Below, in pieces: positions 32,203-40,611 of a stretch of DNA of 64,000 nt (the stretch's first letter is position 1; each line of letters starts with the position of its first letter). The notes beneath the pieces were generated by a model. The model was not told where the DNA came from, did not search any database, and worked only from the letters and a program-made list of their open reading frames with translations. The DNA is from an uncultured Prevotella sp. (GTDB lineage: Bacteria > Bacteroidota > Bacteroidia > Bacteroidales > Bacteroidaceae): NCBI GenBank assembly GCA_900548195.1, contig URJQ01000001.1:14088-78087 (forward strand). Reading direction: 5' to 3'. Made by a program: the position numbers and the translations under genes.

Positions 32203-35200
32203 ATGAAACAAATACTGACCTTTCTGTTTCTGATGCTGGCTATATTGCCATCGTCAGCGCAACGCAGGATCGACAAGCTCGACCGAGGGCTTGTCGGCAT
32301 CAAAGTCAATGCAGGCGTATTCCTCAGTTGGAGAATACAGTCTGACGAGTACTATGACGTGAAGTACAACCTTTACCGCAACGGCACCCGTATTGCGGAA
32401 AATCTCGATGTCTCTAATTTCACCGACAAGGGCGGAAGTGTGGATAACTCCTACACTGTCGCTGCAGTAGTGCGTGGAAAAGAGCAGACACAGTCTAAGG
32501 CTATCAAGCCTTGGGCGCAGAATTACTTTGAGATCAGCCCTAAGCACGACTCTTCCCTCAAGTGTACATACGTGCCAAATGACGCCTGCTGTGCAGATGT
32601 CGATGGCGACGGAGTGGTGGAAATCCTCCTGAAGTATGACAACCAGCAGGAGGGAGAGCAGCTTTACCCGAAGCAGGGTCCTAAGATGGGCGGTGCAGAC
32701 ACCAAGGAATACACCCTCTTTGAGGTGCTGAAACTTGACGGCACTGTGCTCTGGTGGGTCAACTGCGGACCAAATATGGGCGACTTCCAGAACAATGAAC
32801 AGAACATCGTGGGCTATGACTGGGACCAGGACGGCAAGTCGGAGGTGCTGATGCGCCTCGCTGAAGGATCCGAAATCCACATGGCTGACGGCACAGTATA
32901 TAAAATTGGAGCCGATGGCAAGAACGGTACATCATGGACAAACTACCGTCAGCCTAAGGCAGAGGGCAGTGTAGAGTGGTTTACCCACTATGGCAATGAG
33001 TTTCTCGTATATTGCAACGGTGAGACAGGTAAGCCATACCAGTGCATCGACTTCCCATTGAAGCGCTATGAAGCAGGAGAGACAGACCTGAAGAAGGCAT
33101 GGGGCGACGGCTATGGTCACCGTTCCAGCAAGTATTTCTTCGGTGCTCCTTATCTTGACGGACGCCATCCGAGCATCTTCCTCGGAAGAGGTATCTACAC
33201 ACGTCATAAGTTTGTAGCCCTCGATGTGGATCCAAATACCCACCAACTCAAGGAGCGTTGGCGCTGGACAAACAATCAGGCAGGCTCACCTTGGTATGGA
33301 CAGGGTTATCACAACTATGCCGTCGTAGATGTAGATTGGGACGGACGCGATGAGATAGTATGGGGCTCTATGGTCATTGACGATAATGGTAAGGGACTTT
33401 CCACTACTGGACTCGGACATGGTGACGCTCAGCATCATGGTGATTTCGACCCTTATACATACGGACAGCAGGGTTTCTTCTGTAATGAAGATTTACCAGC
33501 AAACAACTATCGTGACCTTATCACCAGCAAGATACGCCACCGCTTGGCAGGTGGAGGCGATGACGGCCGCTCTCTTGCCGGCAACTTCAGCAATGATATG
33601 CCAGGCGCAATGGGCTACTCAGGTCATGAGGATCCTATCAGTTGCGTGACAAGTAATCTGGAGAGCAATCTCTCGAAGAACGGATTAGGCATAAATTTCC
33701 GCATTTATTGGGATGGAGACCTTCAGGAAGAATCGTTCAATAATGTCTCTGTCAGCAAGTATAAAAAAGGTGAAATAGCCACTATGACAGGCTGTTACTC
33801 AAATAATAGTACAAAGGCGACGCCTACATTCATGGGCGACATTTTCGGCGACTGGCGCGAAGAAATCATCGAGCGCACAGCCGACAATAAGCTTCGCATC
33901 TTCACTACCACCATTGAGACACCTTGGCGCAACTACTCCCTCTGGTATGACAAGCAGTATCGTAACGGTATGGTATGGCAGATGTGTGGCTACAATCAGC
34001 CTCCACACGTGTCATATTTCCTCGGTGAGCTCGAAGGCATCACTATGGCACCACCTCCAGAGACCATGACAGGACGCAAGGAGATAGCCAATGGCGGCAC
34101 CATAGGCAGTGACGACGAAGTGCTCATCACCTGCGAGACCAATGACATGACCGTTAACGTGCAGGATGGAGCTACACCTTATTTATATATAGACAACGCT
34201 CCGTCCTGGGTGCAGGGCTCTGCAAAGTCGGAAGCCACAGCAAAGGAATATCCTATCACTTATACATACTACACCCATACCCTCACAGGTGGAGCCTTTG
34301 CAGGCGATATGCGTCTCATCAAGCAGGGTGCGGGCAACCTCGTTTTGCCTAACGTGGTGCAGACATACAAGGGCAACACCGACGTATGGGCAGGCACACT
34401 GACCTTCAACGGTACACTCCAGAATTCACGCCTCTGGCTCAATCGCCTCACTAATCTCAATACAGATGGCGGTAAGTTCGAGAAGAGCATACAGGCAGAC
34501 TATGGTAGTGTGATTCGTATAGGTGGTGAAGAGGCAAAGGCTTCTTCTCTTACTACCGACTCTCTCAATCTCGGTTTCGGTGCAATCGTAGAAATAGACC
34601 TCTTCTCTGACGGTCTGAAAGCCGACCAGATCAATGCTAACGTGCTTAACATTGAGAAGAAGGTATGGCCTAATGGCGGCGGTCCTGTATATGATACTCC
34701 AGTGTTCCGCTTCAAAGCACACGCTGCTGGCGAAATGAGTGATATTGCAAGTGGTGATTATGTCCTTGGCAGCATAGCCAAAGTGGAGGGAAATATCTCT
34801 GATATTGTAATCGAAGGATTGACAAAACAGAAGACTTCACTCTCCGTGAAAGAAGGAAAACTCGTGCTTACAGTAAAGAGTTACCCAGAGAAAAACCTCG
34901 TATGGTCAGGCGACAAGGGCACTACTCTTGACCTTGACAATACAGCCAACCTCACAGATGCAGAATCTGGCGAGGCAGAAGTATTCACCACAGGTTCAGA
35001 TATCCTCTTCCCTGCCACTGCAAGCAATTATAATGTAGTCGTTTCAAATGCTCATGGCGCAGTGTATGCTAAGTCTATCACATTCGATAATAGTAATAAG
35101 CCTTACTATCTCTCTGGCGATAGCATCGTGGGAGAACCTGTAGTGACTAAGAAGGGCGACGGTTCTGTATATATAAATAATGAGAACCGTATGGGTAATA

Positions 35201-36789
35201 CTGCTATCAATCAGGGCACTCTCTATGTTTCTTCTCTCGCAAACACTATCGGACAGGATTACGGTTCGCTGGGAGATAAGAGCAAGACCATCACTATCAG
35301 CAACGGAGCACGCCTCGGTATCTCTAACACATTGACCTCTAATCAGGTGATTTCAGTAGGCGAAGGCGGCGGAGGCGTTACTGTAGCAAGTGGCGCAAAG
35401 CTCACTCAGAATGCTTCTATTTCAGGAGTAAAGAGCGAGGCATTTACCAAGTCAGGCGATGGAACTATGATTATGCCTTCTTCCTTCACTCCATCTAAGC
35501 TCATCATCATGGGCGGTACTGTCAATGGATATGATGGTAAGGGACCAGGCAATATCGAGTTCCGTGGAGGAACATATAGCGATGCCAATAATGAATATAC
35601 TTACAGCACTCTCGCTTCCAATCTTATCGTAGAGGAAGGACAGAAAGGTACGCTCATTCTCAATCCACGATGCAACTATACAGGCAAACTTACCGGTGCA
35701 GGTACACTCACAGTTGTGGCTGGCGGAGTGCGCAATTATCTCAATGGTAACTGGAGCGCTTTCCAGGGAGAAGTAGTCGTTCAGGCGCAGAAACGTGGCT
35801 CTTATGACCCTTCTTTCGATTGGAATAACACCTACGGATTGCCTTATGCTACGCTCAATGTGCAGTCAGGATATGAATTCAAGAACAATGGCAAGGACGT
35901 AGCAGTCAAGAGTTTGAAGACGTCAGCTGCGGGTACTATCAGCGGTAGTGGCAAACTGATTCTCGGTGAAAATAATGATGCCGTTATCAATGTAGCCAAC
36001 TATATCTCCTGTCCTGTAGTCTATCGTGGTAAGGAAGGACAGGAAATGCGTATCACTGCAGCTAATGCAGGTCGTATTTCCAACACTATCACCGTCGAGT
36101 CAGGTGCTCTCCGCTTTACTGGAAGTAGTTCTAACAAGACAAAGTGTAATGGTGATAAATTTGTCTTTGTGAAGAATACTGGTAAGGTATATGGTGGTAA
36201 TGCTCTCTTCCATGCTGTGCAGGCTTCCAATGGTGGAGAGTTCTCTATCACAGGTACAAGTGATAACCCTACTACCATCACCACTTCTGCCTATGCTACC
36301 ACTCTCATCAATTCTGGAGCAGTGCTTGATTTCAAGTTGAAGTCGGCTACAAGCTACTCAAAACTCGTATGTAATGGTACATTGTCATTCTACACTGGCG
36401 GTATTCTCCGTGTACGTTTGGCTGATGGTTACACCCCTACTGTGGGTTCAGAGTTCAAACTTTGGACTGCCAATAAGATTTCCGGCGTTACAGAAGAGAA
36501 GGTTGTGCTTGAGCTTCCTGCCCTCCCTGCCGGACTTAAATGGGACACTACCGCTCTCTATGCTGCGGAAGGAGTCTTGAAAGTAGTGGCTGGCGACGCA
36601 ACATCTATCGACAGCCTCCCAGCCAATGCTGAGTTTGATGCTGAGGTATTCACCGTCGATGGTAAGAGTCTTGGACGTATCACCACCACTAAGGCTAATC
36701 TCCATCGCGCTGTCAAAGCCCTCGTAGGTGCTCGTGGCAACTATGTCGTTAAGACTAATGATGCTAATGGCGTGGTAAACATTAAGTAA
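32203..36789 (+). CDS. Rhamnogalacturonan lyase (PL11) fused to autotransporter-like beta repeats
   Basis: A 1528-residue secreted protein with a signal peptide ending SSAQ (about 19). Residues 20-620 match the PL11 beta-propeller lyases (YesW/YesX type): DRGLVGIKVNAGVFLSWR, CCADVDGDGVVEILLKYD and GDWREEIIERT. They cleave the rhamnogalacturonan-I backbone by beta-elimination. The remaining 900 residues are unusual for the family. They are beta-rich with recurring GxG-x-L/M units (about 706, 980, 1080, 1162: KQGAGNLVLP, KKGDGSVYIN, KSGDGTMIMP, LTGAGTLTVV) as in the autotransporter-associated repeat. The end (from about 1465, EVFTVDGKSLGRITT...GNYVVKT) resembles a type IX secretion sorting domain. 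No frameshift is seen. Confidence 0.82.
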   Translation: MKQILTFLFLMLAILPSSAQRRIDKLDRGLVGIKVNAGVFLSWRIQSDEYYDVKYNLYRNGTRIAENLDVSNFTDKGGSVDNSYTVAAVVRGKEQTQSKAIKPWAQNYFEISPKHDSSLKCTYVPNDACCADVDGDGVVEILLKYDNQQEGEQLYPKQGPKMGGADTKEYTLFEVLKLDGTVLWWVNCGPNMGDFQNNEQNIVGYDWDQDGKSEVLMRLAEGSEIHMADGTVYKIGADGKNGTSWTNYRQPKAEGSVEWFTHYGNEFLVYCNGETGKPYQCIDFPLKRYEAGETDLKKAWGDGYGHRSSKYFFGAPYLDGRHPSIFLGRGIYTRHKFVALDVDPNTHQLKERWRWTNNQAGSPWYGQGYHNYAVVDVDWDGRDEIVWGSMVIDDNGKGLSTTGLGHGDAQHHGDFDPYTYGQQGFFCNEDLPANNYRDLITSKIRHRLAGGGDDGRSLAGNFSNDMPGAMGYSGHEDPISCVTSNLESNLSKNGLGINFRIYWDGDLQEESFNNVSVSKYKKGEIATMTGCYSNNSTKATPTFMGDIFGDWREEIIERTADNKLRIFTTTIETPWRNYSLWYDKQYRNGMVWQMCGYNQPPHVSYFLGELEGITMAPPPETMTGRKEIANGGTIGSDDEVLITCETNDMTVNVQDGATPYLYIDNAPSWVQGSAKSEATAKEYPITYTYYTHTLTGGAFAGDMRLIKQGAGNLVLPNVVQTYKGNTDVWAGTLTFNGTLQNSRLWLNRLTNLNTDGGKFEKSIQADYGSVIRIGGEEAKASSLTTDSLNLGFGAIVEIDLFSDGLKADQINANVLNIEKKVWPNGGGPVYDTPVFRFKAHAAGEMSDIASGDYVLGSIAKVEGNISDIVIEGLTKQKTSLSVKEGKLVLTVKSYPEKNLVWSGDKGTTLDLDNTANLTDAESGEAEVFTTGSDILFPATASNYNVVVSNAHGAVYAKSITFDNSNKPYYLSGDSIVGEPVVTKKGDGSVYINNENRMGNTAINQGTLYVSSLANTIGQDYGSLGDKSKTITISNGARLGISNTLTSNQVISVGEGGGGVTVASGAKLTQNASISGVKSEAFTKSGDGTMIMPSSFTPSKLIIMGGTVNGYDGKGPGNIEFRGGTYSDANNEYTYSTLASNLIVEEGQKGTLILNPRCNYTGKLTGAGTLTVVAGGVRNYLNGNWSAFQGEVVVQAQKRGSYDPSFDWNNTYGLPYATLNVQSGYEFKNNGKDVAVKSLKTSAAGTISGSGKLILGENNDAVINVANYISCPVVYRGKEGQEMRITAANAGRISNTITVESGALRFTGSSSNKTKCNGDKFVFVKNTGKVYGGNALFHAVQASNGGEFSITGTSDNPTTITTSAYATTLINSGAVLDFKLKSATSYSKLVCNGTLSFYTGGILRVRLADGYTPTVGSEFKLWTANKISGVTEEKVVLELPALPAGLKWDTTALYAAEGVLKVVAGDATSIDSLPANAEFDAEVFTVDGKSLGRITTTKANLHRAVKALVGARGNYVVKTNDANGVVNIK

Positions 36790-36827
36790 TCACCTCGCTC
36801 TCTTAGCTCTTTAATAGCTTGGAAATC

Positions 36828-36888
36828 AAAATATCAATAGAGGAAAGTAAATATGAAATGATTATTTATTCTTCTCTATTGATATTTT
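36828..36888. repeat. AT-rich palindrome with AAAATATCAATA ends, copy 3
   Basis: A perfect 15-bp stem (36828-36842 with 36874-36888) followed by a T-rich tail, 38 bp after the lyase stop. It probably acts as a terminator. Copies 1 and 2 carry an extra GC hairpin that is absent here. Confidence 0.78.
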
Positions 36889-37030
36889 TTTTATTGAAAG
36901 CATCTATGAAACAAATTACAGATGAGTGTTAAGAGGTATTAGTATGGGGAATGATAAGTTTGTTTGGTAAAAAGAAAAAGTCGTATTTATGTTATAAACC
37001 AAACAATTATGTAAAAAACACACTAAATAT

Positions 37031-37061
37031 TTTGTAGTTTCTAAAATAATTTGTACTTTTG
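37031..37061 (+). promoter_or_regulatory. Promoter of the 974-residue secreted protein gene
   Basis: TTTG (37031-37034) and TACTTTTG (37054-37061) have a 19-bp spacer, one of the best promoter matches in the window. Confidence 0.78.
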
Positions 37062-37218
37062 CAACGGATTAAAACTAACTCGCTTATAACGATTGATCTC
37101 GAAGCTGACTGTATTGCTTGTCTCTGCTAAATGAAAGCAGTAGAATCTGATACAATAACTTGTAAAATCTACGATATTAATTTAACTGATATAAATACTA
37201 ACTTAATTTCTCGAAATT

Positions 37219-40143
37219 ATGAAGAAACAACTACTCAGCATTGCATTGCTGTCTGCTTTTGTCTCAGGTGCTATGGCACATGAAATTGGAGACAAGGTGT
37301 ATAGCAACAGTGCAAAATGGAAGATTACAGGTAAGAATCTTGTAACCAATGGTGATTTCTCAGACCTTTCTCTCTCTGGCTGGTCTGCCATTGACGAAAC
37401 TGTTGACAAGTTGACTACATTCTCTGTGCTTGCAGGTCAAGGCGCTGAAGGCAAGAATGAAATCAAGGTCAACGATAGTCAGACAGACCTCAAGAATGGT
37501 ATTTACCAGACTATCGCCATCGAGCAAGGTGGTACATACATCGTTTCCATGAAGGTGATGAACACCAAAGCCGCTGGTTTTACTGACTTCGACCTCACTG
37601 GTGCAAACACCAATTACATCAATGCTTATTATAACACTGACGGTGCACTCGCTACAACAAGTGGAACCAATAACACAACTCTCTCTTATGGTGCTGACGG
37701 AGTATGCGGTGGTTATACTTTCTCTTTCACTACTGATAAGTTTACTGAGGTCAATTTCCCAGTACAAGCACCAGCAAACGGTCAGATTGTAATCGACCTC
37801 CGCGGACTTTCTGAGGGTCTTGAAATCTGTGATGTTACCTGTCAGGCTGCAGAACAGATATATGACACACGTATCCCAGAGAAGCGTATCGCTTACATTA
37901 AGAGCGTACTCAATGGTTATGATTTCTCTAATAAAGATAGCTATGCAGATCTTGAAGAGGCAATCACAGAAGTTGAGACACTGATTTCTGATGGCGCAGA
38001 CGAAGGTTATGAATCTGCAATGGAGAATCTTAACCTGATGTGGGATGGATTTGTAACAGACAACTTCTCCAATGTGCTTAACAGCATCAACACAGGTGCA
38101 TCTGGCAACTATTCTGCAAACTGGGACAACTGGACTGGAAAGTTCAATAAGCTGAGCAGCGATGCTTCTGCCCAGAATAAAGTAAGCGGATGGTCTTGGT
38201 CAACAGACCGTTGGTGTCACAAGAATGCATCTGCAGATACACCTCTTCAGATTCAGTGGATGCGCAAATCTTCTGGCACTTGGGATAATATCGCAACCAA
38301 TACCACAACTCTCGACAAGGGTACATACTTCTTCGGATTTCAGGGCGCTGGCGGCATGATGACCCTCAACCAGCAACGTTGGGTTCGTTCTCAGGCAAAG
38401 GAATGCGCTGAGACGTATGTCTTCTTCAATAATGATACCACAGAGATGTTCCTCCTCCCTACCTCTGATGATATGGCTTCAACTTATGGCAACGTAATCT
38501 ATAAGTTTGAGGTTGCAGAGGACAATACACCTGTAAAGTTCGGTATTCGTTGTAATATCGGTCAGGGACAAGTTATAGCTGATGGTTTTGATGTAAATTT
38601 CTATCATCCAGTGCTCTATAAAGTGCTTGTAGAAGGCGAGCTTACACCAGAACAGAAGACCTATCTCGGTAACGTACAGACACAGATTGATGCCCTCAAG
38701 GGTCGTATTACAGTAGCAGAAGGCTATGTAGCAGCAGACCAGAAGACCCGTCCTTGGGGTAAGGAAAACCTTCAGAAGGGTATTGAAGAGTCAAAGAAGC
38801 GTCTCGCTGTATGGGAGGCAATGAGTGAGACCGACCGCCTCGCTACTATGGATAATTTCTCAGCAAAATATGATGCTACTCAGGCTCCTTACTATGTAGA
38901 TGATGCATACGTACTGAAAGATACTACTTATACTGATAATACAGAAAAGGCACTCCAGAATGTTATCATGAATGCTGGTGTACGCTATATCAACAATGAG
39001 TTTATCTCTGTATTTGAAAACTACAATGCTCCACTTCAGAATGTCGCTGCAATTATCAATACAGCCAACGAGACTCTCGAGAATCCGCTCTATGCAGGTG
39101 GAGACAAGACTACATTCCAAAACAAGATTTCTGAAACCAAGAAAGCTTATGATGCTATCGCTGCTGCTACAACCGATGCAACAAGAGAAGATGACGTTAC
39201 ACGTCTGAATGAACTCGTAAATGTTCTTGAAGCAGCTTCTGAGGCATTCAAGAAGAGCGCAGAAATCTCTCCAATCGCTACATTCGACTTCGAAGGAGGT
39301 TACGAGAAAGTTGACAATGAGGGAGAAGTTTCCTATGTTGTCAAGAGCGTAGAAAATAACCTGAATATGGTATTCGCTGACGGTCAGCTCTCAGATAAGG
39401 CAAATGATGTATATGATTATGATCTTTCATATCAGATTGTAAAATCAAAGAGTGAAGCTATCAATGACGGTAATATCCTCGTTATCGGTAACACTGCTAA
39501 TCTCCTTGAGCTTACAGACGCAGTAGCTCCTACTTCAGATGACGTGCTCCGTATTGACTTCACAATGTATCATCCTGCATGGGGTAACTCAGTAGGAACC
39601 CCAGAGGTATTGCTCCTCGATGCAGAGAAGAACACTATCGGTGGTTTCCGTAGAGGTAAATGGAATGCTGTTGACTACTGCTCATTCGGTGACTTCAGCG
39701 GCAAACTCTTCGAGACAGACAAACCTTCACAGTTGAAGGACTGCTTCGCTATCACTGGTGGCTCACGTGTGGATTACAAGTTGGTTTTCGACTTCAAGGC
39801 TCTTACTATGCAGGCAAGCGTAATCCAGTACAAGGGTGATGCTAAGACTTGCGAAGTATATGCAGAGACTGCAGGCGAGAGTGTTCCTTTCGGAGATGTA
39901 AAAAATCTTCCTAAGTATTTCTCTCTCAGCGGTGCAGCATCTAAGATGATGTCAGGTCGTCGTTCTTCTATCGACAATATCAAGATTTATAGATATGCTT
40001 CAAAGGCAGCAGTATCAGGCATCACAGATGTAGAGAAAGAGGCTGCAGAGGCAAGCAAGGCTGTCAAGAAGATTGAGAACGGTAAGATTGTAATCGTTAA
40101 GGGCGGTAAGAAGTACACCGTAGCAGGTGCACAGATCAAGTAA
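37219..40143 (+). CDS. Large secreted protein of unknown function
   Basis: A 974-residue protein with a signal peptide ending AMAHE (about 19-21). I do not recognise a catalytic family. From N to C: a beta-sandwich like a carbohydrate-binding module (LVTNGDFSDLSLSGW, about 41-205), a helical stretch (about 220-280), a second beta domain (about 290-475), a long helical region (about 480-690) with FIVAR-like heptads, a concanavalin/LamG-like sandwich opening ATFDFEGGYEK (about 695-930), and a tail SGITDV...GGKKYTVAGAQIK. This tail recurs on secreted Prevotella proteins and resembles a sorting signal. Its own promoter and position between a lyase and FAS1/SusCD genes suggest a surface glycan-binding or adhesive role. 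Confidence 0.6.
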   Translation: MKKQLLSIALLSAFVSGAMAHEIGDKVYSNSAKWKITGKNLVTNGDFSDLSLSGWSAIDETVDKLTTFSVLAGQGAEGKNEIKVNDSQTDLKNGIYQTIAIEQGGTYIVSMKVMNTKAAGFTDFDLTGANTNYINAYYNTDGALATTSGTNNTTLSYGADGVCGGYTFSFTTDKFTEVNFPVQAPANGQIVIDLRGLSEGLEICDVTCQAAEQIYDTRIPEKRIAYIKSVLNGYDFSNKDSYADLEEAITEVETLISDGADEGYESAMENLNLMWDGFVTDNFSNVLNSINTGASGNYSANWDNWTGKFNKLSSDASAQNKVSGWSWSTDRWCHKNASADTPLQIQWMRKSSGTWDNIATNTTTLDKGTYFFGFQGAGGMMTLNQQRWVRSQAKECAETYVFFNNDTTEMFLLPTSDDMASTYGNVIYKFEVAEDNTPVKFGIRCNIGQGQVIADGFDVNFYHPVLYKVLVEGELTPEQKTYLGNVQTQIDALKGRITVAEGYVAADQKTRPWGKENLQKGIEESKKRLAVWEAMSETDRLATMDNFSAKYDATQAPYYVDDAYVLKDTTYTDNTEKALQNVIMNAGVRYINNEFISVFENYNAPLQNVAAIINTANETLENPLYAGGDKTTFQNKISETKKAYDAIAAATTDATREDDVTRLNELVNVLEAASEAFKKSAEISPIATFDFEGGYEKVDNEGEVSYVVKSVENNLNMVFADGQLSDKANDVYDYDLSYQIVKSKSEAINDGNILVIGNTANLLELTDAVAPTSDDVLRIDFTMYHPAWGNSVGTPEVLLLDAEKNTIGGFRRGKWNAVDYCSFGDFSGKLFETDKPSQLKDCFAITGGSRVDYKLVFDFKALTMQASVIQYKGDAKTCEVYAETAGESVPFGDVKNLPKYFSLSGAASKMMSGRRSSIDNIKIYRYASKAAVSGITDVEKEAAEASKAVKKIENGKIVIVKGGKKYTVAGAQIK

Positions 40144-40165
40144 TCCCGTCACTATAACATAAATG

Positions 40166-40206
40166 CAAGTCCCCCACTCCTTTCGTAAAATGGAGTGGGG
40201 GACTTG
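40166..40206 (+). terminator. Strong intrinsic terminator
   Basis: A perfect 15-bp GC-rich stem (40166-40180 with 40192-40206) has an 11-nt loop, with T-rich sequence about 10 nt later. It isolates the 974-residue gene from the FAS1-SusCD operon. Confidence 0.85.
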
Positions 40207-40263
40207 ATGATTACTGATGATTTTTGTTTTTTTGCTTATTTATGATAATTCAAGTCTTTAGCT

Positions 40264-40360
40264 TAGGCTGGAAGCCTATACCGAGCGAAGCGAGAGTAAC
40301 CAGTGACGAAGTCTCCGGATTAAAAAAATAAATACCAATACCTGTCTGGAAGACAGTATC
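40264..40360. repeat. Paired GGA-loop hairpin element, copy 1
   Basis: Hairpin TAGGCT-GGA-AGCCTA (40264-40278) and hairpin CTGTCT-GGA-AGACAG (40342-40356) flank a conserved middle with ACCGAGCGAAGCGAGAGTAA and GACGAAGTCTC. The same layout, with identical 78-nt spacing, is at 63427-63525. Confidence 0.8.
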
Positions 40361-40498
40361 AAAACAAAATCTTTCTTTTTTATTGTTATCTATAGAAAAA
40401 CGAGCCAAAATTGAGCCCCTCACTCTATAAGAGTGGGGGAATTTTGTGTTAAATTGTTTTTTTTTAATGATTTATGCCGTAATCTCAATTTTTTTTAG

Positions 40499-40506
40499 TT
40501 ACTTTG
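40499..40506 (+). promoter_or_regulatory. Promoter -7 element (TTACTTTG) of the FAS1-SusCD operon
   Basis: TTACTTTGCACC is a common Bacteroidota -7 variant. It leaves a leader of about 100 nt before 40612. The -33 region (about 40471-40478, TTTATG) is imperfect. Confidence 0.6.
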
Positions 40507-40611
40507 CACCTTGAAATAAAGCGACTAATAAAACTACTGACTTTTAATGTCATTTTTCGCTCTACTACTAAGAATAAAATATAACAGACAATATACTAAT
40601 TTAACCAACTT

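Larger units (their letters stand above)
36790..37218. other. Intergenic region: palindrome, promoter and 150-nt leader
   Basis: This 429-bp gap holds an AT-rich palindrome after the lyase gene (36828-36888), a clear promoter (37031-37061) and a leader of about 150 nt before the ATG at 37219. The leader has no recognised riboswitch; only short paired segments (GCTTGTCTC, CTGCTAAATGAAAGCAG) are visible. Confidence 0.65.
40144..40611. other. Intergenic region: terminator, hairpin-pair element, promoter
   Basis: A perfect terminator (40166-40206), the paired GGA-loop hairpin element (40264-40360), another hairpin (about 40406-40445, CACTC/GAGTG stem with A/T flanks) and the -7 box of the FAS1-SusCD operon (40499-40506) fill the 468 bases. 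No open frame of note. Confidence 0.7.

Noticed and set aside
40144..40611. A riboswitch in the leader of the FAS1-SusCD operon
   Set aside because: Only a terminator and repeat hairpins are seen; no conserved aptamer motif was recognised.
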